Positions 34,138-42,568 of a stretch of 48,982 nucleotides of DNA are shown piece after piece; the stretch's first letter is position 1; each line of letters opens with the position of its first letter. The DNA lies in assembly GCA_964441705.1 (NCBI GenBank), contig CAYTWF010000013.1:1-48982 (forward strand), given 5' to 3'. A model generated the notes under the pieces. It worked only from the letters and a program-made list of their open reading frames with translations, did no database searches and had not been told where the DNA came from. Source of the DNA: Eshraghiella sp964441705 (lineage in GTDB: Bacteria; Bacillota; Clostridia; Lachnospirales; Lachnospiraceae). The translations under genes and the position numbers were made by a program.

Positions 34138-35025
34138 TCAGCACTCCAGCTCCTTGTACCAGTAGCCGAACTGACTTAGACGAATGTCACTGCGCATACT
34201 GAATTTGAAATGATTAAAGCCATACATTGCTGCCGTTGAGCGGTCACGTCTCGTGTATATCCCCGGAACGCCAATAACATAACGGCACCTTTCCAGGTCA
34301 TTAAGCTTCCCCACTATCAGATGACGAAAGGTGTAGTATCCATGGTTGATGAAGCTGTTATTCTGCAGTGCCCAGTTGGTATCAGGCATTTTGGCAATAT
34401 CATCCGGCGTAATCTCCACGCAGTCATATATATCATCATCAGCAAAAAGATGGTATTTGTCCCTGTCATCAAAAAGCTCCCACCAGTCTGACTGATTGGA
34501 AGGTTCCGGCACATCCGGTACCTCCGGGCATTCCGGGCATTCCCGCATTTCCGGAATCACTGGTCCCGGCTCCTGTGGTATCTGAGCTGCCTCATAGACC
34601 ACCGGCTGCTCAGGTTTGATTTTTTCCTTCAGCTCATAGGAAATTTTTTCCACGTCAAAACCCAGGTCGTCCCATTCACTTGCAAATACCTTTTCTCCGT
34701 CTCGTCCACAGGACAGATACATACCTGCTATATCTTTAAATTCAACTCCACTTCCCCCAATATTTTCCGCCGGCTCCTGACTTTTAAATTCCCCCATTCC
34801 ATTTCTCAAGGTTATATGTCCCAGCCCAATTCCACATTCCAGGCTGTTTACTCTGGTAAAATAATACACGTTCCAGTCAGACGGTCCATCAGTATAGGCG
34901 CACTTCATATTGAGCTGCAGCTTAAGTATTCCGCTCCGAACCTCGATTTTGGCGAAACCCGTATTTTTTGTCTTCATTCCATTATTGTAGGAATATATGT
35001 ATGCTATCAGTCTGTTATATTCCAC
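34138..35025 (-). CDS. DUF6128-like protein of unknown function
   Basis: The 295-residue cytoplasmic protein has an N-terminal domain (VEYNRLIAYIYSYNNG, then CGIGLGHITLRNGMGEF), a Pro/Glu/Cys-rich linker (PEMRECPECPEVPDVPEP), and a C-terminal domain with WWELFDDRDKYHLF and VGVPGIYTRRDR-like text (read as IGVPGIYTRRDRSTAAMYGF). This arrangement is familiar from uncharacterised Lachnospiraceae proteins (DUF6128). The start is placed at GTG 35025, ten bases after AAAGGAG; no ATG exists at the N-terminus. That ribosome site lies inside the terminator-like hairpin downstream of rsmA. Confidence 0.65.
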   Translation of the reverse strand: MEYNRLIAYIYSYNNGMKTKNTGFAKIEVRSGILKLQLNMKCAYTDGPSDWNVYYFTRVNSLECGIGLGHITLRNGMGEFKSQEPAENIGGSGVEFKDIAGMYLSCGRDGEKVFASEWDDLGFDVEKISYELKEKIKPEQPVVYEAAQIPQEPGPVIPEMRECPECPEVPDVPEPSNQSDWWELFDDRDKYHLFADDDIYDCVEITPDDIAKMPDTNWALQNNSFINHGYYTFRHLIVGKLNDLERCRYVIGVPGIYTRRDRSTAAMYGFNHFKFSMRSDIRLSQFGYWYKELEC

Positions 35026-35026
35026 T

Positions 35027-35081
35027 AAAAAACCACTCCTTTCTGACTTTACCCACAAGTAAAGTATATTAAAGGAGTGGT
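35027..35081 (-). terminator. Terminator-like hairpin after rsmA containing the next gene's ribosome site
   Basis: On the minus strand ACCACTCCTTT (35081-35071) pairs with AAAGGAGTGGT (35042-35032). An inner ACTTTAC/GTAAAGT stem supports it, and TTTTT follows. The 3' arm contains AAAGGAG, the Shine-Dalgarno of the DUF6128-like gene at 35025, so the fold would both stop transcription and hide the ribosome site. Confidence 0.7.
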
Positions 35082-35088
35082 GCGGTTA

Positions 35089-35961
35089 TTACTGTTTTTT
35101 CAGCTCATCATAAATAATATCTGCCAGTGTGGCGAATTCCTCAAGGGTCAGTGCTTCGCCCCGAATTGCGGCGCCCCTGCCCAGCTTTTCAATTGAGCTG
35201 GTGATAAGCTCCTTTGGCAGGCTGATTTCAGGTGAATTGTTAAGTCCGTTGGCAAGGGTCTTTCTTCTCTGATTAAATGAAGCCCTTATAACCTTGAACA
35301 TTAAAGCCTCATCTTTTACATTAACCGGGTTGGTCTCATGTCTGACAAGTCTGATTACTGCCGAACCCACCTTAGGTCTTGGCATAAAGCATTCCGGCGG
35401 CACATTAAGCACAATCTGTGGCTTGGCGTAATACTGAACTGCCAGTGAAAGTGCACCATAATCCTTAGAGCCCGGTCCGGTCTGCATTCGGTCTGCCACC
35501 TCACGCTGAACCATAATGGTTATGCTGTCTATTGGAACATGGCTTTCAAAAAGACCCATCACAATAGGAGTAGTTATATAATATGGAAGATTAGCAACTA
35601 CCTTAATTGGTCTTCCGCCATTTTTTTCCTGAGCCAGAGCACCAATATCCACCTTAAGAATATCTTCATTAATAATGGTTACATTATCATATGCCGATAA
35701 CGTATCATTCAAGATAGGTATAAGCTTCGTATCTATCTCTACTGCTGCCACCTCTCTGGCATTTTCGCAAAGAATCTGCGTCATCGTTCCAATTCCGGGA
35801 CCAATCTCAAGTACAAAATCATCCTTGGTTACCCCTGATTCACGGACAATTTTGGCAACGATATTATCATCAATAAGAAAATTCTGGCCGAATTTCTTCT
35901 GAAAAGCAAAATTATATTTGTTAATTACAGCTAACGTACTGGTTGGGTTGCTAAGATACAT
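35089..35961 (-). CDS. rsmA: 16S rRNA (adenine1518-N6/adenine1519-N6)-dimethyltransferase
   Basis: The 290-residue KsgA/RsmA methylates two adjacent adenines in the 3' hairpin of 16S rRNA during small-subunit assembly. It starts with the family pattern FAFQKKFGQNFLIDDNIV, then SAM-binding VLEIGPGIGTMTQIL, the catalytic VVANLPYYITTPIVM (NLPY) and FMPRPKVGSAVIRL. The C-terminal domain includes FNQRRKTLANGL. It follows the DUF3592 gene by only two bases in the metG-tatD operon. Confidence 0.96.
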   Translation of the reverse strand: MYLSNPTSTLAVINKYNFAFQKKFGQNFLIDDNIVAKIVRESGVTKDDFVLEIGPGIGTMTQILCENAREVAAVEIDTKLIPILNDTLSAYDNVTIINEDILKVDIGALAQEKNGGRPIKVVANLPYYITTPIVMGLFESHVPIDSITIMVQREVADRMQTGPGSKDYGALSLAVQYYAKPQIVLNVPPECFMPRPKVGSAVIRLVRHETNPVNVKDEALMFKVIRASFNQRRKTLANGLNNSPEISLPKELITSSIEKLGRGAAIRGEALTLEEFATLADIIYDELKKQ

Positions 35962-35963
35962 AT

Positions 35964-36638
35964 CTACTCCTCACCAAGCTTGGATAAATCAACCTGGTAT
36001 TTTCTAAATTTCTCGTCCTTGTAATACACCTTAATCTCTTCGCCTTCAGTGTAATATGAATACACATCATCATAAAGATTCTTAGTTTTGAAGGTCATCT
36101 CTTTTCCTGTGTACGGATTGACTGCGCTAACAATGATATTGATAGGATATACTCCATTAACTACTACATGTTCATTGGTATATATTGACTTAATTGTACC
36201 TGTAATATATTGCCCGGAATCTATCATATCATGATATTTTCTTGACCGGATGACTGGAACCAGCGTTATGAGTGCACCAACAATAACCAGGATGGCTCCC
36301 AGACCTCCAAATACCGCTACAAGCACAATACTGGTACTACGCACTGTGATATCCAGGGGATTTTCAGGATTAACATAAATAACCAGCTCCCTGCCCGGTT
36401 TCATTGAGCTGGAATAGCTGTTAATAAGCACATCTGTATAGCTCTCTCCATCATATGAATAATCAATATAGGCATCCTCATAATCAGGATTAACATGTGA
36501 TATAACCGCTGTTATTTTATCATAATTATTAATTGCCCGATTGAATACGCTGCTGATAAATACGGCAGCTGCCATAAAGCAGATTCCTATGAATCCAAAT
36601 ATTCCCATTACAATATACTTGCTGATTTTACTGCTCAC
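35964..36638 (-). CDS. DUF3592-type membrane protein
   Basis: The 224-residue protein has two membrane helices (about residues 8-32 and 105-130). The extracytoplasmic part between them contains YIDYSYDGESYTDVLINSYS and PGRELVIYVNPENP, the recurrent pattern of DUF3592 domains. The C-terminal half (ITGTIKSIYTNEHVVVNGVY) looks like a second beta-rich copy of the same domain facing the cytoplasm. Function is unknown. The start overlaps the end of tatD by 11 bases, so it is co-translated in the operon. Confidence 0.75.
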   Translation of the reverse strand: MSSKISKYIVMGIFGFIGICFMAAAVFISSVFNRAINNYDKITAVISHVNPDYEDAYIDYSYDGESYTDVLINSYSSSMKPGRELVIYVNPENPLDITVRSTSIVLVAVFGGLGAILVIVGALITLVPVIRSRKYHDMIDSGQYITGTIKSIYTNEHVVVNGVYPINIIVSAVNPYTGKEMTFKTKNLYDDVYSYYTEGEEIKVYYKDEKFRKYQVDLSKLGEE

Positions 36639-37416
36639 TATTTCCTACCCCATACATTCTTCCGGCATTTTCATTAGTTACTCTAATAACAGTATCATAG
36701 TCAATTCCTTTGATATCTGCAATAGTTTTTGCTATATACGGTATAAAAAGAGATGAATTGCGTTTTCCCCTGTGTGGCTCCGGTGCCATGTATGGGCAAT
36801 CTGTTTCCAGAAGTATTCTCTCCAGTGGCACATATGCAGCCACCTCACGAACCTTGGCAGCATTTTTGAATGTAACTGCTCCGCCAAGCCCAATATAAAA
36901 GCCCATATCCAGATATTTACGTGCTTCCTCAACAGGATATGAAAAACAATGAACCACTCCTCCACATTGGGATGCCTCACATTCCTTCATAACCTCCCAG
37001 GTGTCCTTGGCCGCTTCACGGGAGTGAATAATAACAGGCTTATGCAGCTCCTTTGCAAGCTCCAGCTGACGCGCAAAATAATCCTTCTGCTGCTGCTTAT
37101 TATCCTTGTCCCAGTGGTAATCAAGTCCTATCTCACCTACTGCAACAAGCTTAGGGTTACATAATATCTCCTGACGTATCCAGTTCATATCATCCTCTGT
37201 GACACCATTAATTTCACTTGGATGAATTCCCAGAGCACCGTACATAAATTCATACTGTTCTATCAGCTTCACAATAGCATGACAGGAGCTTACGGTTGAG
37301 CCTACGTCAACAACATATTCTATTCCATTAACAGGTAAAGAGGCAACAAGTGCCTCCCTATCCGTATCAAAAGCCTCATCCTCATAGTGGGCATGAGTCT
37401 CAAATATTTTATTCAT
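36628..37416 (-). CDS. tatD: TatD family metal-dependent DNase
   Basis: The 262-residue TIM-barrel hydrolase has the metal ligands of the family: ETHAHYEDEAFD (HxH), GEIGLDYHWD, PVIIHSREA, GVVHCFSY and LLETDCPYMAPEPHRGKRN. TatD proteins are 3'-5' DNases, and the closely related YcfH forms neighbour metG in many Firmicutes, as here. It begins three bases after the metG stop and is followed by an overlapping DUF3592 gene. Confidence 0.94.
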   Translation of the reverse strand: MNKIFETHAHYEDEAFDTDREALVASLPVNGIEYVVDVGSTVSSCHAIVKLIEQYEFMYGALGIHPSEINGVTEDDMNWIRQEILCNPKLVAVGEIGLDYHWDKDNKQQQKDYFARQLELAKELHKPVIIHSREAAKDTWEVMKECEASQCGGVVHCFSYPVEEARKYLDMGFYIGLGGAVTFKNAAKVREVAAYVPLERILLETDCPYMAPEPHRGKRNSSLFIPYIAKTIADIKGIDYDTVIRVTNENAGRMYGVGNSEQ

Positions 37417-37419
37417 ATA

Positions 37420-39378
37420 CTATCCTATCTCTGCTCCGTTAGGCATATCCTTCTCTGCGTTAAGAAGTGAAAGGTTGCCGTCAGCATCCTCTGCACACAG
37501 AAGCATTCCCTCTGAAAGAATTCCTGCAAGCTTGGCTGGCTTAAGATTAGTAACTACAACTACCTTCTTACCTACCATCTCCTCTGCTGAATACTGCTGC
37601 TTAATTCCTGATACAATCTGCTTTACCTGGCTGCCAATCTTCACCTGACTGCAAAGCAGCTTCTTAGATTTTGGAACCTCCTCACACTTAAGAATCTCGC
37701 CAATTCTAAGCTGAACCTTGCCAAAGTCATCAATTGTAATCTCAGGCTTTTCTTCAACATCGATTCCTGGATGCTCTTTTTCAATATCAGATTCAGGAGC
37801 ATTAGCTGCTCTCATCTCCTCAACCTTGGCAAGAACTTCATTAAGGTCAAGTCTTGCAAAAAGAATCTCTGGTGTATCAGTTACCTTGTTGCCTGATGGA
37901 TATTTGCCAAATGTATCAAGGTCACCAAGCTCTCTTGCCGGAGCGTTAAGCTGAGTCATAATCTTCTCTGATGTCTCAGGCATATAAGGGAAAAGAAGTG
38001 TTGCTCCAATTGAGATGCCTTCAACAAGATTGTACAAAACCGTCTCAAGTCTGGCCTGCTTAGTCTCATCCTTTGCAAGAGCCCAAGGCATTGTCTCATC
38101 AATATATTTGTTACATCTCTTGAATACATTAAAAATCTCTGTCATAGCATCAGCTACACGAAGCTTAGCCATCTTCTCATCAACCTTTTTAACAGCCTCA
38201 AGCACTGTATTTTTAAGGTCCTCATCTACTTCCTCACACACATTGGTATTATTAACGACACCATCGAAATACTTATTGCTCATGGAAATTGTTCTATTAA
38301 CAAGATTACCAAGTGTGTTGGCAAGCTCTGAATTCATTCTCTCTACCATAAGGTCCCAGGTTATCACACCATCATTCTCAAATGGCATCTCATGAAGCAC
38401 GAAGAACCTTACTGCATCTACTCCGAAGAAATCCACCAGGTCATCAGCATAAAGTACATTGCCCTTAGACTTACTCATCTTGCCATCGCCCTGTAACAGC
38501 CAAGGATGACCAAAAATCTGCTTTGGAAGTGAAATATCAAGTGCCATTAACATAATTGGCCAGTATATTGTATGGAATCTGAGAATATCCTTTCCAATAA
38601 GGTGAAGGTCAGCCGGCCAGAACTTATTGTAAAGTTCCCCATTATTGCCATCAACATCATAGCCAAGTCCGGTAATATAGTTGCTTAGTGCATCAATCCA
38701 TACATATACAACATGCTTAGGGTCAAAATCCACAGGAATACCCCATTTAAAAGAGGTTCTTGATACACACAGGTCCTGAAGTCCTGCCTTGAGGAAATTG
38801 TTCATCATCTCATTCTTACGTGATTCCGGCTGAATAAAATCAGGATTTTCCTCTATGTGCTTAATAAGTCTGTCTGCATATTTGCTCATTTTGAAGAAAT
38901 ATGCCTCTTCCTTGGCAGGTGTACATTCTCTTCCACAGTCAGGACATTTACCATCTACAAGCTGTGAAGCTGTAAAAAAGGATTCACAAGGAGTACAATA
39001 CATTCCTTCATAATGTCCCTTATAGATATCACCCTTATCATAGAGCTTCTTAAATATCTTCTGTACCTGCTTCTCATGGTCCTCATCAGTTGTTCTGATA
39101 AACTTGTCATATGAGGTGTTCATCAAATCCCAGATTCTTTTAATCTCTGTAGATACATTGTCAACATACTGCTTAGGTGTAATTCCAGCCTCCTCAGCCT
39201 TAAGCTCAATTTTCTGTCCGTGCTCGTCAGTTCCTGTCTGAAAACGCACGTCATAGCCCTGCATTCTCTTATATCTTGCAATACTGTCTGCAAGAACGAT
39301 TTCATAGGTGTTGCCAATATGTGGCTTGCCTGAGGTATAGGCAATAGCTGTTGTAATGTAATAAGGTTTTTTACTCAT
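37420..39378 (-). CDS. metG: Methionyl-tRNA synthetase
   Basis: The 652-residue class I synthetase charges tRNA-Met. It has the HIGH-type motif KPHIGNTYE, a zinc knuckle (CTPCESFFTASQLVDGKCPDC read in parts), and KMSKSKGN as the KMSKS loop. The C-terminal tRNA-binding OB domain is present (DFGKVQLRIGEILKCEEV, then VVVTNLKPAKLAGILSEGM). The start was moved to 39378 (MSKKPYYITTAIA), with AGAAGGAGAATGATT upstream; the longer frame extends into the leader terminator. Expression is controlled by the T-box leader at 39397-39656. Confidence 0.97.
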   Translation of the reverse strand: MSKKPYYITTAIAYTSGKPHIGNTYEIVLADSIARYKRMQGYDVRFQTGTDEHGQKIELKAEEAGITPKQYVDNVSTEIKRIWDLMNTSYDKFIRTTDEDHEKQVQKIFKKLYDKGDIYKGHYEGMYCTPCESFFTASQLVDGKCPDCGRECTPAKEEAYFFKMSKYADRLIKHIEENPDFIQPESRKNEMMNNFLKAGLQDLCVSRTSFKWGIPVDFDPKHVVYVWIDALSNYITGLGYDVDGNNGELYNKFWPADLHLIGKDILRFHTIYWPIMLMALDISLPKQIFGHPWLLQGDGKMSKSKGNVLYADDLVDFFGVDAVRFFVLHEMPFENDGVITWDLMVERMNSELANTLGNLVNRTISMSNKYFDGVVNNTNVCEEVDEDLKNTVLEAVKKVDEKMAKLRVADAMTEIFNVFKRCNKYIDETMPWALAKDETKQARLETVLYNLVEGISIGATLLFPYMPETSEKIMTQLNAPARELGDLDTFGKYPSGNKVTDTPEILFARLDLNEVLAKVEEMRAANAPESDIEKEHPGIDVEEKPEITIDDFGKVQLRIGEILKCEEVPKSKKLLCSQVKIGSQVKQIVSGIKQQYSAEEMVGKKVVVVTNLKPAKLAGILSEGMLLCAEDADGNLSLLNAEKDMPNGAEIG

Positions 39379-39396
39379 AATCATTCTCCTTCTTTC

Positions 39397-39656
39397 AAAA
39401 AAAAATCCGCCTTCTATATAATATATAGAAGACGGAAAATAATCCGTGGTACCACTTCTCTTCATCCATTCCTCACGAAACAGACCTTAATGAGTACACA
39501 TATACTCTTCCGCTGTAACAGGCGGTCCTGTCATGACCTAAAATATTCAGCCATACCACTCCAAAACCATCTTCAAAATACCTCTGCATCATTCCCTCTC
39601 AGCCAACAGGAATTCTCTGTAAATGCTCAGCAAATCTACTCTTTTCTTCATAGTGT
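39397..39656 (-). promoter_or_regulatory. T-box riboswitch of metG
   Basis: The minus-strand leader contains the hallmarks of a T-box: AGAGTAGA near the base of stem I, AGAGA and GTTGGCTGAGAG in its distal part, and the T-box sequence GTGGTACCACGG (39455-39444), which pairs with the uncharged tRNA acceptor end. AUG triplets suitable as Met specifier occur in GAAGATGGT and GGTATGGCT; which one is used cannot be decided without folding. It ends in a terminator (39397-39435: CCGTCTTCTATATA / TATAGAAGGCGG, then nine U). Confidence 0.92.
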
Positions 39657-39662
39657 TTACTT

Positions 39663-39691
39663 ATTATCAAAGACTAGCACAATCCTTCCAA
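39663..39691 (-). promoter_or_regulatory. Promoter of the metG leader
   Basis: The minus-strand -35 TTGGAA (39686-39691) and -10 GATAAT (39663-39668) are 17 bases apart, just upstream of the T-box leader. Confidence 0.55.
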
Positions 39692-39735
39692 GGTTGCAAT
39701 AGAAATTTTAAAATACCATGCTCACTTCATAAAAT

Positions 39736-40878
39736 CTACCGTCTGGAAACCGTATTACCACCATTTTTCTTGCTGTCATACATTGCTGTGTCCGCATTTT
39801 TTACAATATCCACGTAATTGTCCTTGCCGCTGACCTTATCCACATAGTATCCAACACTTATGGTAACGCAGGAATCCTTTCCAAGCACCTCATGGGGTAT
39901 TCCAAGCTGTTCCACCGCACTGCGGCACCCCTCTGCCAGCTCCCCAATTCTGTCACATTCTTTTTCCCTGACAATTACAATGAACTCCTCTCCGCCAAAT
40001 CTGAACGGAATGACCCCATCCGCCTTAAAGCCGGCAAGACATGTTCCTATCTGTCTCAGACACGCATCGCCCTCCACATGTCCGTAGCTGTCATTGTAGT
40101 TCTTGAATTTATCAATATCCATCATAATAATTCCAATACGTTCACCCAGCTTCTCCGCCTCGCTGGCAGCTATGTCATATATGTCCACAAAGCTTCTGTG
40201 ATTATACAGACCTGTAAGCTGGTCCGTCATGCTCATCCTCTCAAGCTCCCTGTTAAGCTGCTCTGTCTTTCTCTGCGCCATTGATGCCTGAATTCTTATT
40301 CTTGTAAAATATCCGCCCAGAAGCACTGACAAAATATATACCCCAAGGCCGTTAATTATGTCCGCCTTGAAGAAAAAATCATTCTTATAGATATAGCTTG
40401 CCACCAAAAGAAAGACTATTGATATTCCGGATAAGGTAGTCGTTACAACCGGAGGCATCACAAATAATATCTGTGAAATTGCCAGAATAACCATGTATAC
40501 AACCGCTGACTCATTTCTGCTGTAATAGGTTCCCAGAAGAATACTGAAGCCGAACATATGCAGCAGAAAAAAAGATGCCAGAATATAGCTTATCGGCACT
40601 ATATTGGTTCTTGTAAGTGCTATACTGGAAACCACATATATTACCACCTCAATGCCAAGTATAATCAAATATATGGCAGCAAGCATAGGCTGTCCAAAAA
40701 AAGTCAGTGCCATGGCAATTACTGCCACGCTTATAATACATAAAAAGGCAGCAAGACTTTTTGCCATTTGGAGATTCTTTATGGCCGCTTCCCTTGCATT
40801 CTGTCCAAAATATGTATCCTTAATCCTTCCCGTATGTTCAATATCCAAAAAGGCCCATTCAAGAAATTTATCCTTCAT
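39736..40878 (-). CDS. Membrane-bound diguanylate cyclase
   Basis: The 380-residue protein has an N-terminal sensor region with about six membrane helices (residues ~35-200) and a C-terminal GGDEF domain. The domain begins DQLTGLYNHRSFVDIYD; the active-site loop is RFGGEEFIVIV (GGEEF, about 294-298), an active variant. The usual RxxD inhibitory site before the loop is not seen (GFKADGVIPF instead), suggesting weak product inhibition. It should make cyclic di-GMP in response to an unknown membrane signal. It is the last of six closely spaced genes starting at cbiM, 21 bases after the HD hydrolase gene. Confidence 0.9.
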   Translation of the reverse strand: MKDKFLEWAFLDIEHTGRIKDTYFGQNAREAAIKNLQMAKSLAAFLCIISVAVIAMALTFFGQPMLAAIYLIILGIEVVIYVVSSIALTRTNIVPISYILASFFLLHMFGFSILLGTYYSRNESAVVYMVILAISQILFVMPPVVTTTLSGISIVFLLVASYIYKNDFFFKADIINGLGVYILSVLLGGYFTRIRIQASMAQRKTEQLNRELERMSMTDQLTGLYNHRSFVDIYDIAASEAEKLGERIGIIMMDIDKFKNYNDSYGHVEGDACLRQIGTCLAGFKADGVIPFRFGGEEFIVIVREKECDRIGELAEGCRSAVEQLGIPHEVLGKDSCVTISVGYYVDKVSGKDNYVDIVKNADTAMYDSKKNGGNTVSRR

Positions 40879-40899
40879 ATATATATCCCCTATATAATA

Positions 40900-41490
40900 T
40901 TATTCCTTAAGTGCTTTTCCAATGTTAGGCTTAATAAAATTCTCATCTGCATACTCCCAGAGAGTCCTGCTTCCCTCAGCTGTCCTTGCATTGCGTCCGT
41001 AAACCTGTTCTGAACGAACCTCATGCTCCACCCATGAGCGCCCGCCGGATGCATTATTCAGCATAAGTGGCTGCAGCTTATCCATACTATTGGCAAACCT
41101 TGACTCCGGGGTCTCCATAGCCTCAAATTCATCCCAAAGTGCTCTGCAGGTATCTGCCTGGTCCGCTGGAAGAAGCTTAAAAAGTCTGTCCGCCGCCTTA
41201 AGCTCCCTCTCCCTCTTGGTCTTGTTGCCGCCGGTATCGTAAGCGTAGGTATCTCCTGCATCTATCTCAATCAGGTCATGAATCAGCACCATTGACATTG
41301 TGTGAAGTACATCAATCTTCTCGTTGGCATATTCTGAAAGCAGCATAACCATCATTGCCAGGTGCCAGGCATGCTCTGCATCATTCTCCTTGCGGCTTGC
41401 ATCTGCCAGATAGGTCTGACGGAATATGCTCTTCTCCTTATCAACCTCCAGCAGAAAATCCAGCTGTTTGCGTAAACGTTCGTTGTCCAT
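40900..41490 (-). CDS. HD-domain hydrolase (YfbR/5'-deoxynucleotidase-like)
   Basis: The 196-residue protein has the HD metal site of the YfbR-like group: NDAEHAWHLAMMVMLL (first His), MVLIHDLIEIDAGD (His-Asp) and NSMDKLQPLML (distal Asp). Characterised relatives are dNMP 5'-nucleotidases preferring cobalt. That fits its place in a nickel/cobalt transport operon, though the substrate is inferred only from the family. It lies 21 bases after the metal-sensor gene and 21 bases before the diguanylate cyclase gene. Confidence 0.8.
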   Translation of the reverse strand: MDNERLRKQLDFLLEVDKEKSIFRQTYLADASRKENDAEHAWHLAMMVMLLSEYANEKIDVLHTMSMVLIHDLIEIDAGDTYAYDTGGNKTKRERELKAADRLFKLLPADQADTCRALWDEFEAMETPESRFANSMDKLQPLMLNNASGGRSWVEHEVRSEQVYGRNARTAEGSRTLWEYADENFIKPNIGKALKE

Positions 41491-41511
41491 ACCAGTTACC
41501 GCCGCTCCTTT

Positions 41512-41832
41512 TTATTTAATAAATTTATCAATCGCATCATTAAGCTCTTCAATCATCTTGTTATTGCCATCCTCTATGGCATGAACAATGCAGTGCTCCA
41601 TGTGGTCCTTTAAAATAACCTTACCAGTGTTGTTAATGGCTGACTTAACCGCAGACAGCTGTATAAGGACCTCTGAACAGTCCCTGCCGGACTCCACCAT
41701 TTTCTTAACCGACTCAAGGTGTCCAATTATTCTGGAAAGTCTGTTAATTACAGCCTTACTGTTCTGATGATAATGTCCATGCTCCTGCAGCCCCGCTTCA
41801 CTTAATTCATGAGTATGGTTATGCTCTTCCAT
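41512..41832 (-). CDS. CsoR/RcnR-family metal-sensing repressor
   Basis: The 106-residue all-helical regulator has the DUF156 core KAVINRLSRIIGHLESVKKM, with metal-site residues Cys in GRDCSEVL and His/Cys in LKDHMEHCIVHA, a C-H-C set. The N-terminus is His-rich (EEHNHTHELSE, then EHGHYHQ), as in nickel or cobalt sensors of the RcnR/InrS type rather than plain copper CsoR. The start was moved to 41832 with AGAGGTG upstream; it overlaps cbiO by 14 bases. It probably represses its own operon through the C/G-tract site near 44431 until metal binds. Confidence 0.85.
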   Translation of the reverse strand: MEEHNHTHELSEAGLQEHGHYHQNSKAVINRLSRIIGHLESVKKMVESGRDCSEVLIQLSAVKSAINNTGKVILKDHMEHCIVHAIEDGNNKMIEELNDAIDKFIK

Positions 41833-42565
41833 TGTACACCTCTTTTCTCTGGGCACACAGCGGAAGCTCAAGTCCGCAGGATTCCAGAAGCTCTTTATTG
41901 AATAAAATATCCTCTGCCCGTCCATCAGCAGCGATATGTGAATCCGACATAAGTATTACCCTGTCACATACATCCAGCACCAAATCCAGGTCATGTGTTG
42001 CCACAAGTCTTGCTTCCCCCAATGAGCTCAGCACCCTGATAAGCCTTCTGCGATTCCCAGGGTCCAGGGCAATTGACGGTTCATCCAGAATAAGGAGGTC
42101 CGGCTTAAGTGCCAGCACTGTTGCAAGGGACACAAGCTTTTTCTCCCCGCCTGAAAGTCTTGTGGTCTTGCGGCTCTTAAGGCCCTCTATTCCCAGCTCA
42201 GCAAGGACACTGTCAACCCTCTGGGTCAGCTCATCACCCTTAATTCCATAGTTGGCCGGTCCAAAGGCAATATCCTCTGCCACCGTTGGCATGAAAAGCT
42301 GATTATCCGCATCCTGAAATACAAAACCAACCTGCTGGCGTACCTGCTCAAGATTCCTGCGGTTAACCTCCATTCCATTAACCTTAATTAAACCGCTTAC
42401 AGGAGTAAGCAGTCCAACAATAAGCTTGAGAAGTGTGGATTTGCCAACACCATTGCAGCCAATAAGTCCAACACTTTCCCCTGCCTCTATATTAATTGAA
42501 AGGTTCTCTAAAACCTTCTTATTACGTTCATATTCATAGCTCAGCGCTTCGCACTCTAATATCAT
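41819..42565 (-). CDS. cbiO: ECF nickel/cobalt transporter ATP-binding protein
   Basis: The 248-residue ABC ATPase of an energy-coupling-factor importer has Walker A GCNGVGKSTLL (about 37-47), Q-loop VGFVFQDADNQLFM, signature LSGGEKKLVSLATVL, Walker B LLILDEPSIALD and a switch His in LVATHDLDLVLD. FQDADNQLF is typical of CbiO/EcfA proteins. It energises the CbiMQ membrane complex for Ni2+ or Co2+ uptake. It lies three bases after cbiQ. Confidence 0.94.
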   Translation of the reverse strand: MILECEALSYEYERNKKVLENLSINIEAGESVGLIGCNGVGKSTLLKLIVGLLTPVSGLIKVNGMEVNRRNLEQVRQQVGFVFQDADNQLFMPTVAEDIAFGPANYGIKGDELTQRVDSVLAELGIEGLKSRKTTRLSGGEKKLVSLATVLALKPDLLILDEPSIALDPGNRRRLIRVLSSLGEARLVATHDLDLVLDVCDRVILMSDSHIAADGRAEDILFNKELLESCGLELPLCAQRKEVYNGRA

Positions 42566-42568
42566 ATC

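Noticed and set aside
40558..41013. Overlapping plus-strand frames opposite the diguanylate cyclase and HD genes
   Set aside because: No recognisable domains; real protein motifs are on the minus strand.
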